DNA of 64,000 bases. Origin: Dorea_D hominis. Its GTDB lineage: Bacteria > Bacillota > Clostridia > Lachnospirales > Lachnospiraceae. This document shows positions 41,523 to 50,928 of the stretch, piece by piece. The stretch's first letter is position 1. Each line of letters starts with the position of its first letter. The notes under the pieces are model-generated. The model had not been told where the DNA came from. It saw nothing but the letters and a program-made list of their open reading frames with translations, and did not search any database. Location of the stretch: the NCBI RefSeq assembly GCF_014287705.1, contig NZ_JACOOY010000005.1, positions 1-64,000 of the forward strand, written 5' to 3'. Both the position numbers and the translations under genes were made by a program.

Positions 41523-43292
41523 ATGTATTATTCTGATGAGATTATAGAGGAAGTCAGATCCCGCAATGACATTGTGGATGTGATTTCCAGCTATGTGAAA
41601 TTACAAAAAAAGGGCAGCTCTTATTTCGGTCTGTGTCCTTTTCACAATGAGAAGTCTCCATCATTTTCAGTAAGCCGCGGGAAGCAGATGTATTATTGCT
41701 TTGGCTGTGGTGCAGGTGGGAATGTATTTACATTTTTGATGGAGTATGAAAATTATACTTTTCAGGAAGCACTGAAATATCTGGCTGACAAGGCCGGGGT
41801 AGAACTTCCGCAAACGGAATATTCTGCACAGGCGAAGGAGAGAGCTGATCTGAAGGCAATTCTGCTTGAGATCAATAAGATCGCAGCACAGTATTTTTAT
41901 GTACAGCTTAAGAGTTCAAAAGGAGAAGCCGGACTTTCTTATTTAAAGAGGCGGGAACTGTCGGATGATACGATTAAGGCTTTTGGGCTGGGATATTCCA
42001 ATAAGTATAGCGACGATTTGTACCGTTACCTGAAAGAAAGAGGATATAAGGACGAGATGATTGCGAAGGCTGGTTTGATCAGTATTGATGAGCGGCATGG
42101 TGCGCATGACAAGTTCTGGAACCGTGTGATGTTCCCAATCATGGATGTGAACAGCCGTGTGATTGGATTTGGCGGTCGCGTGATGGGAGATGCGAAACCA
42201 AAATATCTGAACTCTCCGGAGACACTGATTTTTGACAAGAGCAGGAACTTGTACGGATTGAACCGTGCAAGAAGCACAAGAAAGCCATATTTTCTTCTGT
42301 GCGAAGGGTATATGGATGTGATTTCGTTGCATCAGGCAGGATTTACCAATGCGGTCGCATCTTTAGGAACTGCATTGACACCGGGACATGCTTCACTGAT
42401 CAAGCGTTACGTGAAGGAAGTATATCTGACTTACGACAGTGATGAGGCAGGGACGAAAGCAGCACTGCGTGCAATCCCGATTCTTAAGGATGTAGGGATT
42501 ACGGCAAAGATTATCCGTATGGAACCTTACAAAGATCCGGATGAATTTATCAAGAATCTCGGAGCGGAAGCTTTTGAAGAACGGATTGGCAGAGCAAGGA
42601 ATGGATTCATGTTCAGCCTGGAAGTTCTGGAGCGGGATTATGATATGCATTCACCGGAAGGAAAGACTGATTTTATGCGGGAAGTTGCAAGACGGCTTGG
42701 AGAGTTTGAAGAAGAGATTGAGCGCAATAATTACATAGAAGCTGTTGCGCAGGCATATCACGTGGGATATGAAGAGCTTCGCAAATTAGTTGTGAAGACT
42801 GCCGTACAGCAGGGACTGGCAAAGCCGGTTTCCAGACCGAAACAGACACGAAAAGAGAAGAAAGAAGATGGGAATATTACGTCCCAGAAGGTGCTTCTGA
42901 CGTGGCTGATCGAAGATGAGAATATATTTTCACAGATCTGTAAATACATTTCACCGGAAGATTTTACCGGCGATATATATCGGACAGTTGCTTCTATATT
43001 GTATGAACAATATGAGAAACAGCAGGTGAATCCGGCACAGATCATGAATCATTTTACGGATGAGGAAGAACATCGCGAAGTTGCGAGTCTGTTCCACACG
43101 AAAATCAAGGAACTGACAACTCTTGGGGAGCAGGAGAAAGCATTGAAAGAAACAATCATCCGTGTGAAGAACCACAGCATTGAAGAGGCAGCAAGGAATC
43201 TTGCGCCGACAGATATTGCAGGACTGCAGCGTCTGATGGAAGCAAAACGTCAGCTGCAGGACCTTGAGAAACTGCATATTTCCATTAATTAG
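41523..43292 (+). CDS. dnaG: DNA primase
   Basis: 589 aa from ATG 41523 (MYYSDEIIEEVRSRNDIVDV), the normal family start; the ATG at 41484 would add an unusual 13-residue extension. Zinc-binding CHC2 domain CPFHNEKSPSFSV...YCFGCGAGGNVF (about 39-65), RNA-polymerase-like core with TOPRIM motif LLCEGYMDVISLHQAG (about 260) and the metal motif LTYDSDEAGTKAALRA, and a C-terminal helicase-interaction region of about 140 residues. Makes RNA primers at the fork. Part of the dgt-dnaG-rpoD macromolecular synthesis unit. Confidence 0.96.
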   Translation: MYYSDEIIEEVRSRNDIVDVISSYVKLQKKGSSYFGLCPFHNEKSPSFSVSRGKQMYYCFGCGAGGNVFTFLMEYENYTFQEALKYLADKAGVELPQTEYSAQAKERADLKAILLEINKIAAQYFYVQLKSSKGEAGLSYLKRRELSDDTIKAFGLGYSNKYSDDLYRYLKERGYKDEMIAKAGLISIDERHGAHDKFWNRVMFPIMDVNSRVIGFGGRVMGDAKPKYLNSPETLIFDKSRNLYGLNRARSTRKPYFLLCEGYMDVISLHQAGFTNAVASLGTALTPGHASLIKRYVKEVYLTYDSDEAGTKAALRAIPILKDVGITAKIIRMEPYKDPDEFIKNLGAEAFEERIGRARNGFMFSLEVLERDYDMHSPEGKTDFMREVARRLGEFEEEIERNNYIEAVAQAYHVGYEELRKLVVKTAVQQGLAKPVSRPKQTRKEKKEDGNITSQKVLLTWLIEDENIFSQICKYISPEDFTGDIYRTVASILYEQYEKQQVNPAQIMNHFTDEEEHREVASLFHTKIKELTTLGEQEKALKETIIRVKNHSIEEAARNLAPTDIAGLQRLMEAKRQLQDLEKLHISIN

Positions 43293-43330
43293 GGATAAAA
43301 TATAAACAAGCAATGAGAGGATGGCATTAC

Positions 43331-44443
43331 ATGGACGAACACATGGCAAAATTTGAAGAGAGATTAAAAGAACTGGTGAAGCTTGGAAAGAAGAAAAAAG
43401 GGATTCTTGAGATTCAGGAAATCAATGACTTCTTCCATGATATCGATCTGGATTCTGAACAGATGGAGAAAGTATTTGAATATCTGGAAGGACAGAATAT
43501 CGATGTGCTTCGTATCAGCTCCGATGATGACGATATTGATGATTCGGATATTGTAATCTCAGACGAGGATGAAGTAGATGTTGAGAAGATTGACCTGTCT
43601 GTTCCGGATGGAGTCAGCATTGAAGATCCGGTCAGAATGTATCTGAAAGAGATCGGTAAAGTTCCGCTTCTGACAGCGGAAGAAGAAGTAGATCTTGCAA
43701 AACGTATGGCAGAAGGCGATGAGAGCGCCAAGAAGAGACTGGCAGAAGCGAACCTTAGACTTGTTGTCAGCATTGCAAAGAGATATGTTGGACGAGGCAT
43801 GTTGTTTCTTGACCTTATTCAGGAAGGTAACTTAGGTCTGATCAAAGCAGTAGAGAAATTCGATTATCATAAAGGATTTAAGTTTAGTACGTATGCAACA
43901 TGGTGGATCCGTCAGGCGATTACAAGAGCAATTGCCGATCAGGCAAGAACGATCCGTATTCCAGTGCATATGGTAGAGACGATCAACAAATTGATCCGTG
44001 TTTCCAGACAGTTATTGCAGGATTTAGGACGTGAACCTACGCCGGAAGAGATCGCTGCTGAGCTGGACATGCCGGTAGACAGAGTGCGTGAGATCCTTAA
44101 GATTTCCCAGGAACCGGTGTCACTGGAAACTCCGATCGGTGAAGAGGAGGACAGTCATCTTGGTGACTTTATTCAGGATGATAATGTACCGGTGCCGGCA
44201 GAGGCAGCAGCACAGACTCTTCTGAAAGAACAGCTTGACGAAGTACTGGACACGCTGACAGAGAGAGAACAGAAAGTATTGCGACTGCGTTTTGGTATGA
44301 ATGACGGACGTGCACGTACACTGGAAGAAGTTGGTAAGGAATTTGACGTTACGCGTGAGCGTATCAGACAGATTGAAGCAAAAGCACTTCGTAAGCTTCG
44401 TCATCCGAGCCGCAGCAGAAAATTAAGAGATTATTTAGACTAA
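43331..44443 (+). CDS. rpoD: Primary sigma factor of RNA polymerase
   Basis: 370 aa from ATG 43331, chosen because AGAGG lies ten bases upstream and because the length then equals Bacillus SigA; ATG 43313 lacks such a site. Region 1.1 is acidic (SSDDDDIDDSDIVISDEDEV). Region 1.2/2: DPVRMYLKEIGKVPLLTAEE, DLIQEGNLGLIKAVEKFDYH, then FKFSTYATWWIRQAITRAIA (-10 recognition). Region 3 and region 4 helix-turn-helix DVTRERIRQIEAKALRKLRH (-35 recognition). Directs housekeeping transcription. Confidence 0.97.
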   Translation: MDEHMAKFEERLKELVKLGKKKKGILEIQEINDFFHDIDLDSEQMEKVFEYLEGQNIDVLRISSDDDDIDDSDIVISDEDEVDVEKIDLSVPDGVSIEDPVRMYLKEIGKVPLLTAEEEVDLAKRMAEGDESAKKRLAEANLRLVVSIAKRYVGRGMLFLDLIQEGNLGLIKAVEKFDYHKGFKFSTYATWWIRQAITRAIADQARTIRIPVHMVETINKLIRVSRQLLQDLGREPTPEEIAAELDMPVDRVREILKISQEPVSLETPIGEEEDSHLGDFIQDDNVPVPAEAAAQTLLKEQLDEVLDTLTEREQKVLRLRFGMNDGRARTLEEVGKEFDVTRERIRQIEAKALRKLRHPSRSRKLRDYLD

Positions 44444-44456
44444 GAAAGAGGCGCCT

Positions 44457-45170
44457 ATGGAACTATCAAAAAGACTGTACGCAGTTGCAGCTCTTGTGAC
44501 AGAGGGCGCCTCTGTTGCAGATGTTGGAACTGACCATGGCTATATCCCGATTTATCTGATACAGGAGAAGATCGCATCACGGGTAATCGCTATGGATATT
44601 AATAAAGGACCGCTTGAGCGGGCGAGAATACATATTGAAGAACAGGGACTGTCGGATCGGATTGAGACAAGATTATCGGATGGTACACAGGCACTTGTTC
44701 CGGGAGAAACAGATACGCTTATCACCGCTGGAATGGGTGGTGGACTTGTGATCCATATTCTGGAAGAGGGTAAAGATGTGATCAATCAGATGAAAACCTG
44801 TATTTTACAGCCACAGTCAGAGATTGACAAAGTACGACGGTATCTTACGCAGGAACATTTTTTGATCGTCGATGAGGATATGGTGGAAGAAGATGGCAAA
44901 TACTATCCGATTCTCAAAGTGGAGCATGGAGAGTCGGAAACCTATGAAGAGTATGAATACTATTATGGAAAGAAATTACTTGAAAAAAAGCATCCGGTGC
45001 TAAGGGATTTCCTGTTGCGGGAATGTGCGATCCAGGAGAAGATTTTGAAGCAGTTAAATAAACAGGCAGACAGTACAAGTATTCAGGTGAGGAAAGCAGA
45101 GCTTGCAGAAGAGATGCTAAGAACAAAAGAAGCACTGGAACGAATCACGGATGTGCATAATGCAGAATAA
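44457..45170 (+). CDS. trmK: tRNA (adenine-22-N1)-methyltransferase
   Basis: 237 aa, SAM-dependent. LSKRLYAVAALVTEGASVAD, VGTDHGYIPIYLIQ (SAM site), VIAMDINKGPLERAR and ITAGMGGGLVIHILEEG match TrmK (YqfN), which methylates A22 of certain tRNAs. The C-terminal 70 residues form a helical coiled-coil-like tail. It follows rpoD by 13 bases and precedes the Nif3-like gene, the order usual in Firmicutes (rpoD-trmK-yqfO). Confidence 0.92.
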   Translation: MELSKRLYAVAALVTEGASVADVGTDHGYIPIYLIQEKIASRVIAMDINKGPLERARIHIEEQGLSDRIETRLSDGTQALVPGETDTLITAGMGGGLVIHILEEGKDVINQMKTCILQPQSEIDKVRRYLTQEHFLIVDEDMVEEDGKYYPILKVEHGESETYEEYEYYYGKKLLEKKHPVLRDFLLRECAIQEKILKQLNKQADSTSIQVRKAELAEEMLRTKEALERITDVHNAE

Positions 45171-45272
45171 TCTGCAAGTATTATAGCCGGAGATATCTGA
45201 TTAACAGCATATTATAATAGAAAATAAATGAGCAACCCGGAAACGGGAATACAGGAAACAGAGGTGAATAGT

Positions 45273-46073
45273 ATGCTCTGTAAAGAGATCATGGAAAAAA
45301 TAGAAAATGTATATCCAAAGGATGCGGCGCTCTCCTGGGATAATGTCGGACTTCTTGCCGGAAGAGACGATAAAGAAGTCCGTAAAATCTACGTTGCGCT
45401 GGATGCGACAGATGAAGTGGTGGAGGATGTGATCTGTCAGAAAGCAGATATGCTTGTAACACATCATCCGTTGATTTTTGGCGGTATGAAACAGATCAAC
45501 AACCGGGATTTTATTGGCAGACGTCTGTTACAGCTGCTCGGTAATGATATTTCTTATTATGCAATGCATACAAATTACGATGTATGCAGGATGGCTGAGC
45601 TTGCAGGCAATCTTCTGGGGCTCAATGATACAGAAGTACTGGATGTTACCGGAATGCGCATACAGCCGGAAACAGGTGAGGAGTATCCGGAAGGCATTGG
45701 TGAGATTGGCAGCTGGCAGAAACCGGTAACTTTAAAAGAATGCTGTGATAAAGTAAAGAAAGCATATGGGGTTCCGCAAGTGAAAGTATTTGGTGATCTT
45801 GCTCAACAGGTATCGCGGATCGCTCTCTGTCCGGGTTCCGGAAAAAGCGTGATCACACAGTCGCTGGCAAAAAAAGCGGATGTGTTGATTACCGGAGATA
45901 TCGGTCATCACGAGGGGATTGATGCAGTTGCACAGGAACTTGCAATCATTGATGCAGGACATTATGGTGTGGAACACATTTTTATAGAAGATATGAAGAA
46001 TTATCTGCAGGAAGCGTTTCCGCAGACAGCGGTTATAAGTGCTGCCATCCATCATCCGTTTACGGTGGTATAG
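45273..46073 (+). CDS. Nif3-like dinuclear metal centre protein
   Basis: 266 aa from ATG 45273 (GAGGTGAATAGT upstream); ATG 45228 would add 15 residues without a ribosome-binding site. LSWDNVGLLAGRDDKEVRKI, then MLVTHHPLIFGGMKQIN carries the His pair, and ITGDIGHHEGIDAVAQE the second metal site. This is the short form of the YqfO/Nif3 family without the PII-like insert. It has been annotated as GTP cyclohydrolase I type 2, but its activity is not settled. Neighbour of trmK as in other Firmicutes. Confidence 0.9.
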   Translation: MLCKEIMEKIENVYPKDAALSWDNVGLLAGRDDKEVRKIYVALDATDEVVEDVICQKADMLVTHHPLIFGGMKQINNRDFIGRRLLQLLGNDISYYAMHTNYDVCRMAELAGNLLGLNDTEVLDVTGMRIQPETGEEYPEGIGEIGSWQKPVTLKECCDKVKKAYGVPQVKVFGDLAQQVSRIALCPGSGKSVITQSLAKKADVLITGDIGHHEGIDAVAQELAIIDAGHYGVEHIFIEDMKNYLQEAFPQTAVISAAIHHPFTVV

Positions 46074-46130
46074 GAATGGCAGATATTGCACAGACATTTT
46101 CGGACAGATGCAAAGAAAGGATGATGTGAA

Positions 46131-47786
46131 ATGTATCAGGTAAAAATCCATGACGAGATCAGACAGTATGAAGCCGGAACAACCTATCTGGAGATCGCAA
46201 AAGAATATCAGAAAGAATATTCCCATGATATCGTACTTGTCACGGTTGATGGTAAATTACAGGAACTTCACAAGAAAGTAAACAGAGACTGTACACTTAA
46301 TTTTGAGACAACAGCATGTGACAGTGGGCACAAAACATACAAAAGAAGCATGAGCCTTTTGCTTGTCAAAGCAATTTATGATGTGGCAGAACACGAGAAT
46401 GTTGATAAAGTCCGGATCCACTATTCCGTCAGTAAGGGATATTATTGTACAATTGAAGGCAATGTTGTACTGGATCAGCAGTTCCTGGATCAGGTAGAAG
46501 CACGGATGCATCAGATGGTAGAGGCAGATCTTCCAATCAATAAGAAATCTGTAAATACCGATGATGCGATTGCGACATTTGCCAGATACGGTATGCATGA
46601 TAAGGAGAAGTTGTTTGCGTACCGCAGGGTTTCCAAAGTAAATATCTACAGCATTAATGAATTTGAAGACTATTATTATGGATATATGGTTCCGAGCACC
46701 GGGTATTTAAAATACTTTAAATTGTATCTTTATGATGACGGATTTGTGCTCCAGATGCCGGAACAGAAGGAACCGGAAATTGTTCCGCCATTTGAGCCGC
46801 AGAACAAATTATTCCATGTATTAAAAGAATCCACAAGTTGGGGTGATATGCAGGGGATTGAGACTGTTGGTGCACTGAATGACAGGATTACCAAAGGTGA
46901 TGTGCGGGAGACAGTACTCGTCCAGGAAGCATTACAGGAGAAAAAAATTGCGGAAATAGCTGCAACGATCGCTGCCAGATCGGAATTAAAATTTATCCTG
47001 ATCGCCGGTCCGTCATCATCCGGAAAGACAACATTTTCCCATCGACTGTCAGTACAGCTTCGTGCCTGTGGTCTGGTGCCGCATCCGATCGCGGTAGATA
47101 ATTATTTTGTAGAACGGGAAGAGAATCCGGTGGACGAGAATGGAGATTTTGATTTTGAATGTCTGGAAGCAGTAGATGTGGAGTTATTTAACAGACAACT
47201 GGGAGATCTGCTTGCAGGAAAGGAAGTTGTTCTTCCAAGGTTTAATTTTGTGACCGGACATAAGGAATACGGACCGGACGTGAAGAAGCTGGGAAAAAAT
47301 GATGTTCTCGTCATCGAAGGAATCCACTGCCTGAATCCGAAACTGACGCAGAGTCTTCCGGATGAAAATAAATTCAAGATCTATATCAGTGCACTGACAC
47401 AGCTGAATATTGATGAGCATAACCGGATTCCGACAACAGACGGACGTCTGCTCCGGAGAATTGTCCGGGATGCAAGAACAAGAGGCGCTTCGGTTGCGCG
47501 GACAATCAATATGTGGCCATCTGTAAGAAAAGGGGAAGAGAAGAATATTTTCCCATATCAGGAAGAAGCGGATGTGATGTTCAATTCGGCGTTGATTTAT
47601 GAACTTGCTGTATTGAAACCATATGTGGAAGCACTTCTGTTCGGAGTGGACAGAAAAGCACCGGAATATGTAGAAGCAAAACGATTGTTAAAATTCCTGG
47701 ATTATTTTGTGGGAATCGGAAGTGAAAACGTTCCAACGAACTCCCTACTGCGGGAATTCATTGGAGGTGGATGTTTTCAAATTTAA
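46131..47786 (+). CDS. Nucleoside (uridine-type) kinase with N-terminal TGS domain
   Basis: 551 aa. Residues 1-60 form a TGS-like domain (YQVKIHDEIRQYEAGTTYLE), followed by a segment related to the threonyl-tRNA synthetase N-terminal editing-type region (HYSVSKGYYCTIEGNVVLD). From about 275 a P-loop kinase of the uridine kinase/phosphoribulokinase family begins: FILIAGPSSSGKTTFSHRLS, IAVDNYFVEREENPVDENGD, VLVIEGIHCLNPKLTQ. Phosphorylates a nucleoside; uridine/cytidine is most likely, and the role of the TGS part is unknown. Strong AAAGGATG upstream. Confidence 0.88.
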   Translation: MYQVKIHDEIRQYEAGTTYLEIAKEYQKEYSHDIVLVTVDGKLQELHKKVNRDCTLNFETTACDSGHKTYKRSMSLLLVKAIYDVAEHENVDKVRIHYSVSKGYYCTIEGNVVLDQQFLDQVEARMHQMVEADLPINKKSVNTDDAIATFARYGMHDKEKLFAYRRVSKVNIYSINEFEDYYYGYMVPSTGYLKYFKLYLYDDGFVLQMPEQKEPEIVPPFEPQNKLFHVLKESTSWGDMQGIETVGALNDRITKGDVRETVLVQEALQEKKIAEIAATIAARSELKFILIAGPSSSGKTTFSHRLSVQLRACGLVPHPIAVDNYFVEREENPVDENGDFDFECLEAVDVELFNRQLGDLLAGKEVVLPRFNFVTGHKEYGPDVKKLGKNDVLVIEGIHCLNPKLTQSLPDENKFKIYISALTQLNIDEHNRIPTTDGRLLRRIVRDARTRGASVARTINMWPSVRKGEEKNIFPYQEEADVMFNSALIYELAVLKPYVEALLFGVDRKAPEYVEAKRLLKFLDYFVGIGSENVPTNSLLREFIGGGCFQI

Positions 47787-47824
47787 TTCTTGACCATATG
47801 ATTTGAGATAATTGCTGTGATAAT

Positions 47825-48937
47825 TTAAGAACGATAGAATTTGATGAGGCTGTCCAGTCGGGAACTCATGTTGCGCATGAGCAGATCCAGTACTGTGACA
47901 GCCGTCATTGCTTCTACGACAACGACAGCGCGGGGAACAATGACAGGATCGTGGCGCCCGGTAATCTCAATTGTAGTATCTGTAAGCTCCTGACAGTCTG
48001 TTCTCATGACGGTATCCTGTGGCTGGGAGATAGATGGCGTTGGCTTGACTGCCGCCCGCAGTATGATCGGACTGCCGTCGCTCATACCTCCGAGTGTACC
48101 GCCAGAGTGATTTGTTGCTTTGGTAAGCTTACCAGCGTCAAGACGGAAAGAATCGTTGTTGTTACTTCCAAGTGCGGCAGCAGCCTGGAAACCGTCGCCA
48201 ATCTCCACACCTTTGACTGCACCGATGGACATAACCGCACTGCAAAGTGCAGCGTCCAGTTTATGAAATACGGGCTCTCCGATACCGGCAGGTACACCGG
48301 TGATCGCACATTCGATCATGCCGCCTGAGGAGTCCTGCTTTCTGATACATTCAGCAAGGTAGTCAGAAGCCCTGGCTGCGTAATCGTTATTTGGCATATA
48401 GAGTGCATTTTCTGTAATCTGATCGTAATGATATTCATTTTCCGGAATGACAATATCTCCGATGGAACGGGTATAAGCTGTAATGGTGATACCGAGTTGT
48501 CTTAATATCTTTGCGGCGATTGCTCCGGCTGCAACACGTCCGATCGTTTCGCGACCGGAAGAACGTCCGCCGCCACGGTAGTCGCGAAAACCGTACTTGG
48601 CATCAAAAGTGTAATCTGCATGTCCCGGACGATAGCAGTCTTTGATCTTGCCATAATCTCTGGAACGCTGGTCTGTATTCTCGACCATGATGGAAATTGG
48701 CGTTCCGGTTGTATGACCTTCAAAAACGCCAGATAAAATACGTGCTTTATCGGACTCTTTTCTTGCAGTTGTAAAGCGGCTCTGTCCCGGTTTTCTGCGG
48801 TCGAGATAGATTTGAATATCTTCTTCATCTAAAGAAAGTCCCGCAGGACATCCGTCTATAACAACCCCGATTGCGGCACCGTGTGACTCGCCCCAGGTTG
48901 TGATTGTAAATAAATTTCCTAAAGTTGAACCTGCCAT
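47825..48937 (-). CDS. aroC: Chorismate synthase
   Basis: 370 aa, last step of the shikimate pathway: EPSP to chorismate, needing reduced FMN. Signatures: TTWGESHGAAIGVVIDGCPA (residues 13-32), RRGGGRSSGRETIGRVAAGA-like block read as DYRGGGRSSGRETIGRVAAG (about 118-137), and HDPVIVPRAVVVVEAMTAV near the C-terminus. Stands alone on the minus strand between the kinase and the L,D-transpeptidase; the other aro genes are not in the window. Confidence 0.96.
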   Translation of the reverse strand: MAGSTLGNLFTITTWGESHGAAIGVVIDGCPAGLSLDEEDIQIYLDRRKPGQSRFTTARKESDKARILSGVFEGHTTGTPISIMVENTDQRSRDYGKIKDCYRPGHADYTFDAKYGFRDYRGGGRSSGRETIGRVAAGAIAAKILRQLGITITAYTRSIGDIVIPENEYHYDQITENALYMPNNDYAARASDYLAECIRKQDSSGGMIECAITGVPAGIGEPVFHKLDAALCSAVMSIGAVKGVEIGDGFQAAAALGSNNNDSFRLDAGKLTKATNHSGGTLGGMSDGSPIILRAAVKPTPSISQPQDTVMRTDCQELTDTTIEITGRHDPVIVPRAVVVVEAMTAVTVLDLLMRNMSSRLDSLIKFYRS

Positions 48938-49005
48938 AGTTGTTCTCCATTTCTTCTATAATATGTAGTCTTTGAAATTGTTCGGTATGTAAAACGATAC
49001 AACTT

Positions 49006-49034
49006 ATTATATAGGAAGCAGGAGAAAAGCGCAA
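49006..49034 (-). promoter_or_regulatory. Promoter of aroC
   Basis: On the minus strand TTGCGC (49034-49029), 17 bases, TATAAT (49011-49006). On the plus strand a TATAAT at 49114-49119 may serve the L,D-transpeptidase, though its -35 is weak. Confidence 0.55.
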
Positions 49035-49151
49035 CGGATGAATAAGGGCGGATATTCAAAAATTCTTCATATTTTCCTTAAAATTTAGTCTGTACTTTTA
49101 TGGATATGCATATTATAATGGGACATGTGAATAAAAAAGGAGTAAGCGCTT

Positions 49152-50843
49152 ATGAGTAAGAATGACAAAAGAGCCGATGAGATTATCGAAGAAACAATGC
49201 GGGAATTATATGGTGATCTTCATAAGTCTGAGATCCGTGATTCAATAGATGAAGATGATTTCGATGAAGATGGATTCGAAGAATTTGATGAAGATGATTA
49301 TGAAGAAATCAGCCACAGAAAAGCAAAGAAAACTCATGCGGCAGGTTATGATGAAAAACCGGATTATGAGGACTTTGAGGACTTTGAGGGTGAAGAAGGC
49401 GAGGTAGAGTCGGACGCAGTAAAAGAGGCATCAAAAGCATACAAGAAACGCAGACGTAAGAAAAAAGCAGGAAAAGTGATCGGAACTATCGTGGGGATCC
49501 TCGCTGTAGTTTATATTGGAATTGCACTTTATTTTGGAAGCCATTTTATGTTCTATACGAAGATCAATGGCAACGATGTTGCGCTTAAGAGTGTAAGCCA
49601 GGTGGAGAGCAAGTTAAAGAAAGATGTCGGAGATTATGTACTTACATTGAAAGAATCTGACGGAAGTACAGAAGAGATTGACGGATCTGACATTTCCCTG
49701 GAGTATGTGCAGTCTGATGAACTTGCGAAATGTATAAAACAGCAGAACAATTTCCTGTGGATCATATCACTTTGGAATCATCCGCAGATTGAGGCTTCAG
49801 TTGGTGTAAAATACGACAAAGAAGCACTGGCAGATGAGGTCAGTGGTCTGAATTGTATGGATAAGAAGAACCAGACTAAATCAAAAAATGCATATCCGAA
49901 ATTCATGGATACCCGATTTGAGATTGAACCGGAAGTTATCGGCACAGAGATTGATGAAGATGCGTTCAATGAAGCAATTAAGGAAGCATTAGACGGATTC
50001 CAGTCAGAACTGGATCTTACAAAAGAGGGATGCTATATTAAGCCGGATTATACAAAAGACTCACAGGAAGTCAAAGATGCGGCTGAGAAGATGAACAGTT
50101 ATCTCGGAGCAAAGGTTACATATGATTTCAGTCCGAAGACAGAAGTCGTAGATTCTTCTGTTATTTCACAATGGGTGAAAGTAAACAAGAAGATGAAAGT
50201 GAAGTTTGACAAAGATGCGGTGAAGAAGTATATTCAGAGTCTTGCGTCCAAATATAATACCAGAGGAAAGACACGCACTTTCAAAACCGCAACCGGAAAC
50301 ACAGTCAAAGTGGATGGCGGAGATTATGGCTGGTGCATAGCGCAGGACAGCGAATACAAAGAGCTGACAAAGAATATCAAAAAAGGTGAGACAGTCACCC
50401 GTGAACCGAAATATTTAAGTAAAGCAGCATCCCATGATACGATGGATATGGGAGATACTTATGCAGAGGTAGACTTAACGAATCAGAGAGCATACTTTAT
50501 TAAGAAGGGTAAAGTTGTGCTCAGCACAGATGTTGTAACCGGTAATCCGAACAAAGGCAATGCAACACCTCCGGGCGTGTATTCTCTGACATATAAAACA
50601 AAGAATGCAACACTTCGTGGTGAGAGAAGACCGGATGGTACTTATTCCTATGAGACGCCGGTTAAATACTGGATGCCTTTCAATGGAGGAATTGGATTTC
50701 ATGATGCTTCATGGCAGCCGACTTTCGGAGGAAGCCGTTATAAATCACACGGTTCCCATGGTTGTGTCAATTTACCGCCATCAGTTGCACCGAAGATGTA
50801 TGAACTGGTATACAAAGATGTGCCGGTTGTATGTCATAATTAG
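49152..50843 (+). CDS. L,D-transpeptidase with peptidoglycan-binding-like domain
   Basis: 563 aa. A long acidic cytoplasmic N-terminus (SIDEDDFDEDGFEEFDEDDY; residues 1-100), a basic stop-transfer stretch KKRRRKKKAGK, one membrane helix (about 113-137, VIGTIVGILAVVYIGIALYF), an extracellular PG_binding_4-like repeat region (about 140-420), and a C-terminal YkuD domain. The catalytic motif is HGSHGCVNLPPSVAP, with the nucleophile Cys and its His. Makes 3-3 cross-links in cell wall or anchors proteins. AAAAAGGAG precedes the ATG. Confidence 0.92.
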   Translation: MSKNDKRADEIIEETMRELYGDLHKSEIRDSIDEDDFDEDGFEEFDEDDYEEISHRKAKKTHAAGYDEKPDYEDFEDFEGEEGEVESDAVKEASKAYKKRRRKKKAGKVIGTIVGILAVVYIGIALYFGSHFMFYTKINGNDVALKSVSQVESKLKKDVGDYVLTLKESDGSTEEIDGSDISLEYVQSDELAKCIKQQNNFLWIISLWNHPQIEASVGVKYDKEALADEVSGLNCMDKKNQTKSKNAYPKFMDTRFEIEPEVIGTEIDEDAFNEAIKEALDGFQSELDLTKEGCYIKPDYTKDSQEVKDAAEKMNSYLGAKVTYDFSPKTEVVDSSVISQWVKVNKKMKVKFDKDAVKKYIQSLASKYNTRGKTRTFKTATGNTVKVDGGDYGWCIAQDSEYKELTKNIKKGETVTREPKYLSKAASHDTMDMGDTYAEVDLTNQRAYFIKKGKVVLSTDVVTGNPNKGNATPPGVYSLTYKTKNATLRGERRPDGTYSYETPVKYWMPFNGGIGFHDASWQPTFGGSRYKSHGSHGCVNLPPSVAPKMYELVYKDVPVVCHN

Positions 50844-50928
50844 AAAAGTGCTGCTGGCAGCAATTAAGGAATAAAGAGATAATAAGCAGTAAATGATGAA
50901 AATCACAGAAAGCAATGAGGATAAGATC

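Noticed and set aside
48502..48828. Open frames overlapping aroC in other frames
   Set aside because: aroC is unambiguous and full length; the others are out-of-frame shadows.
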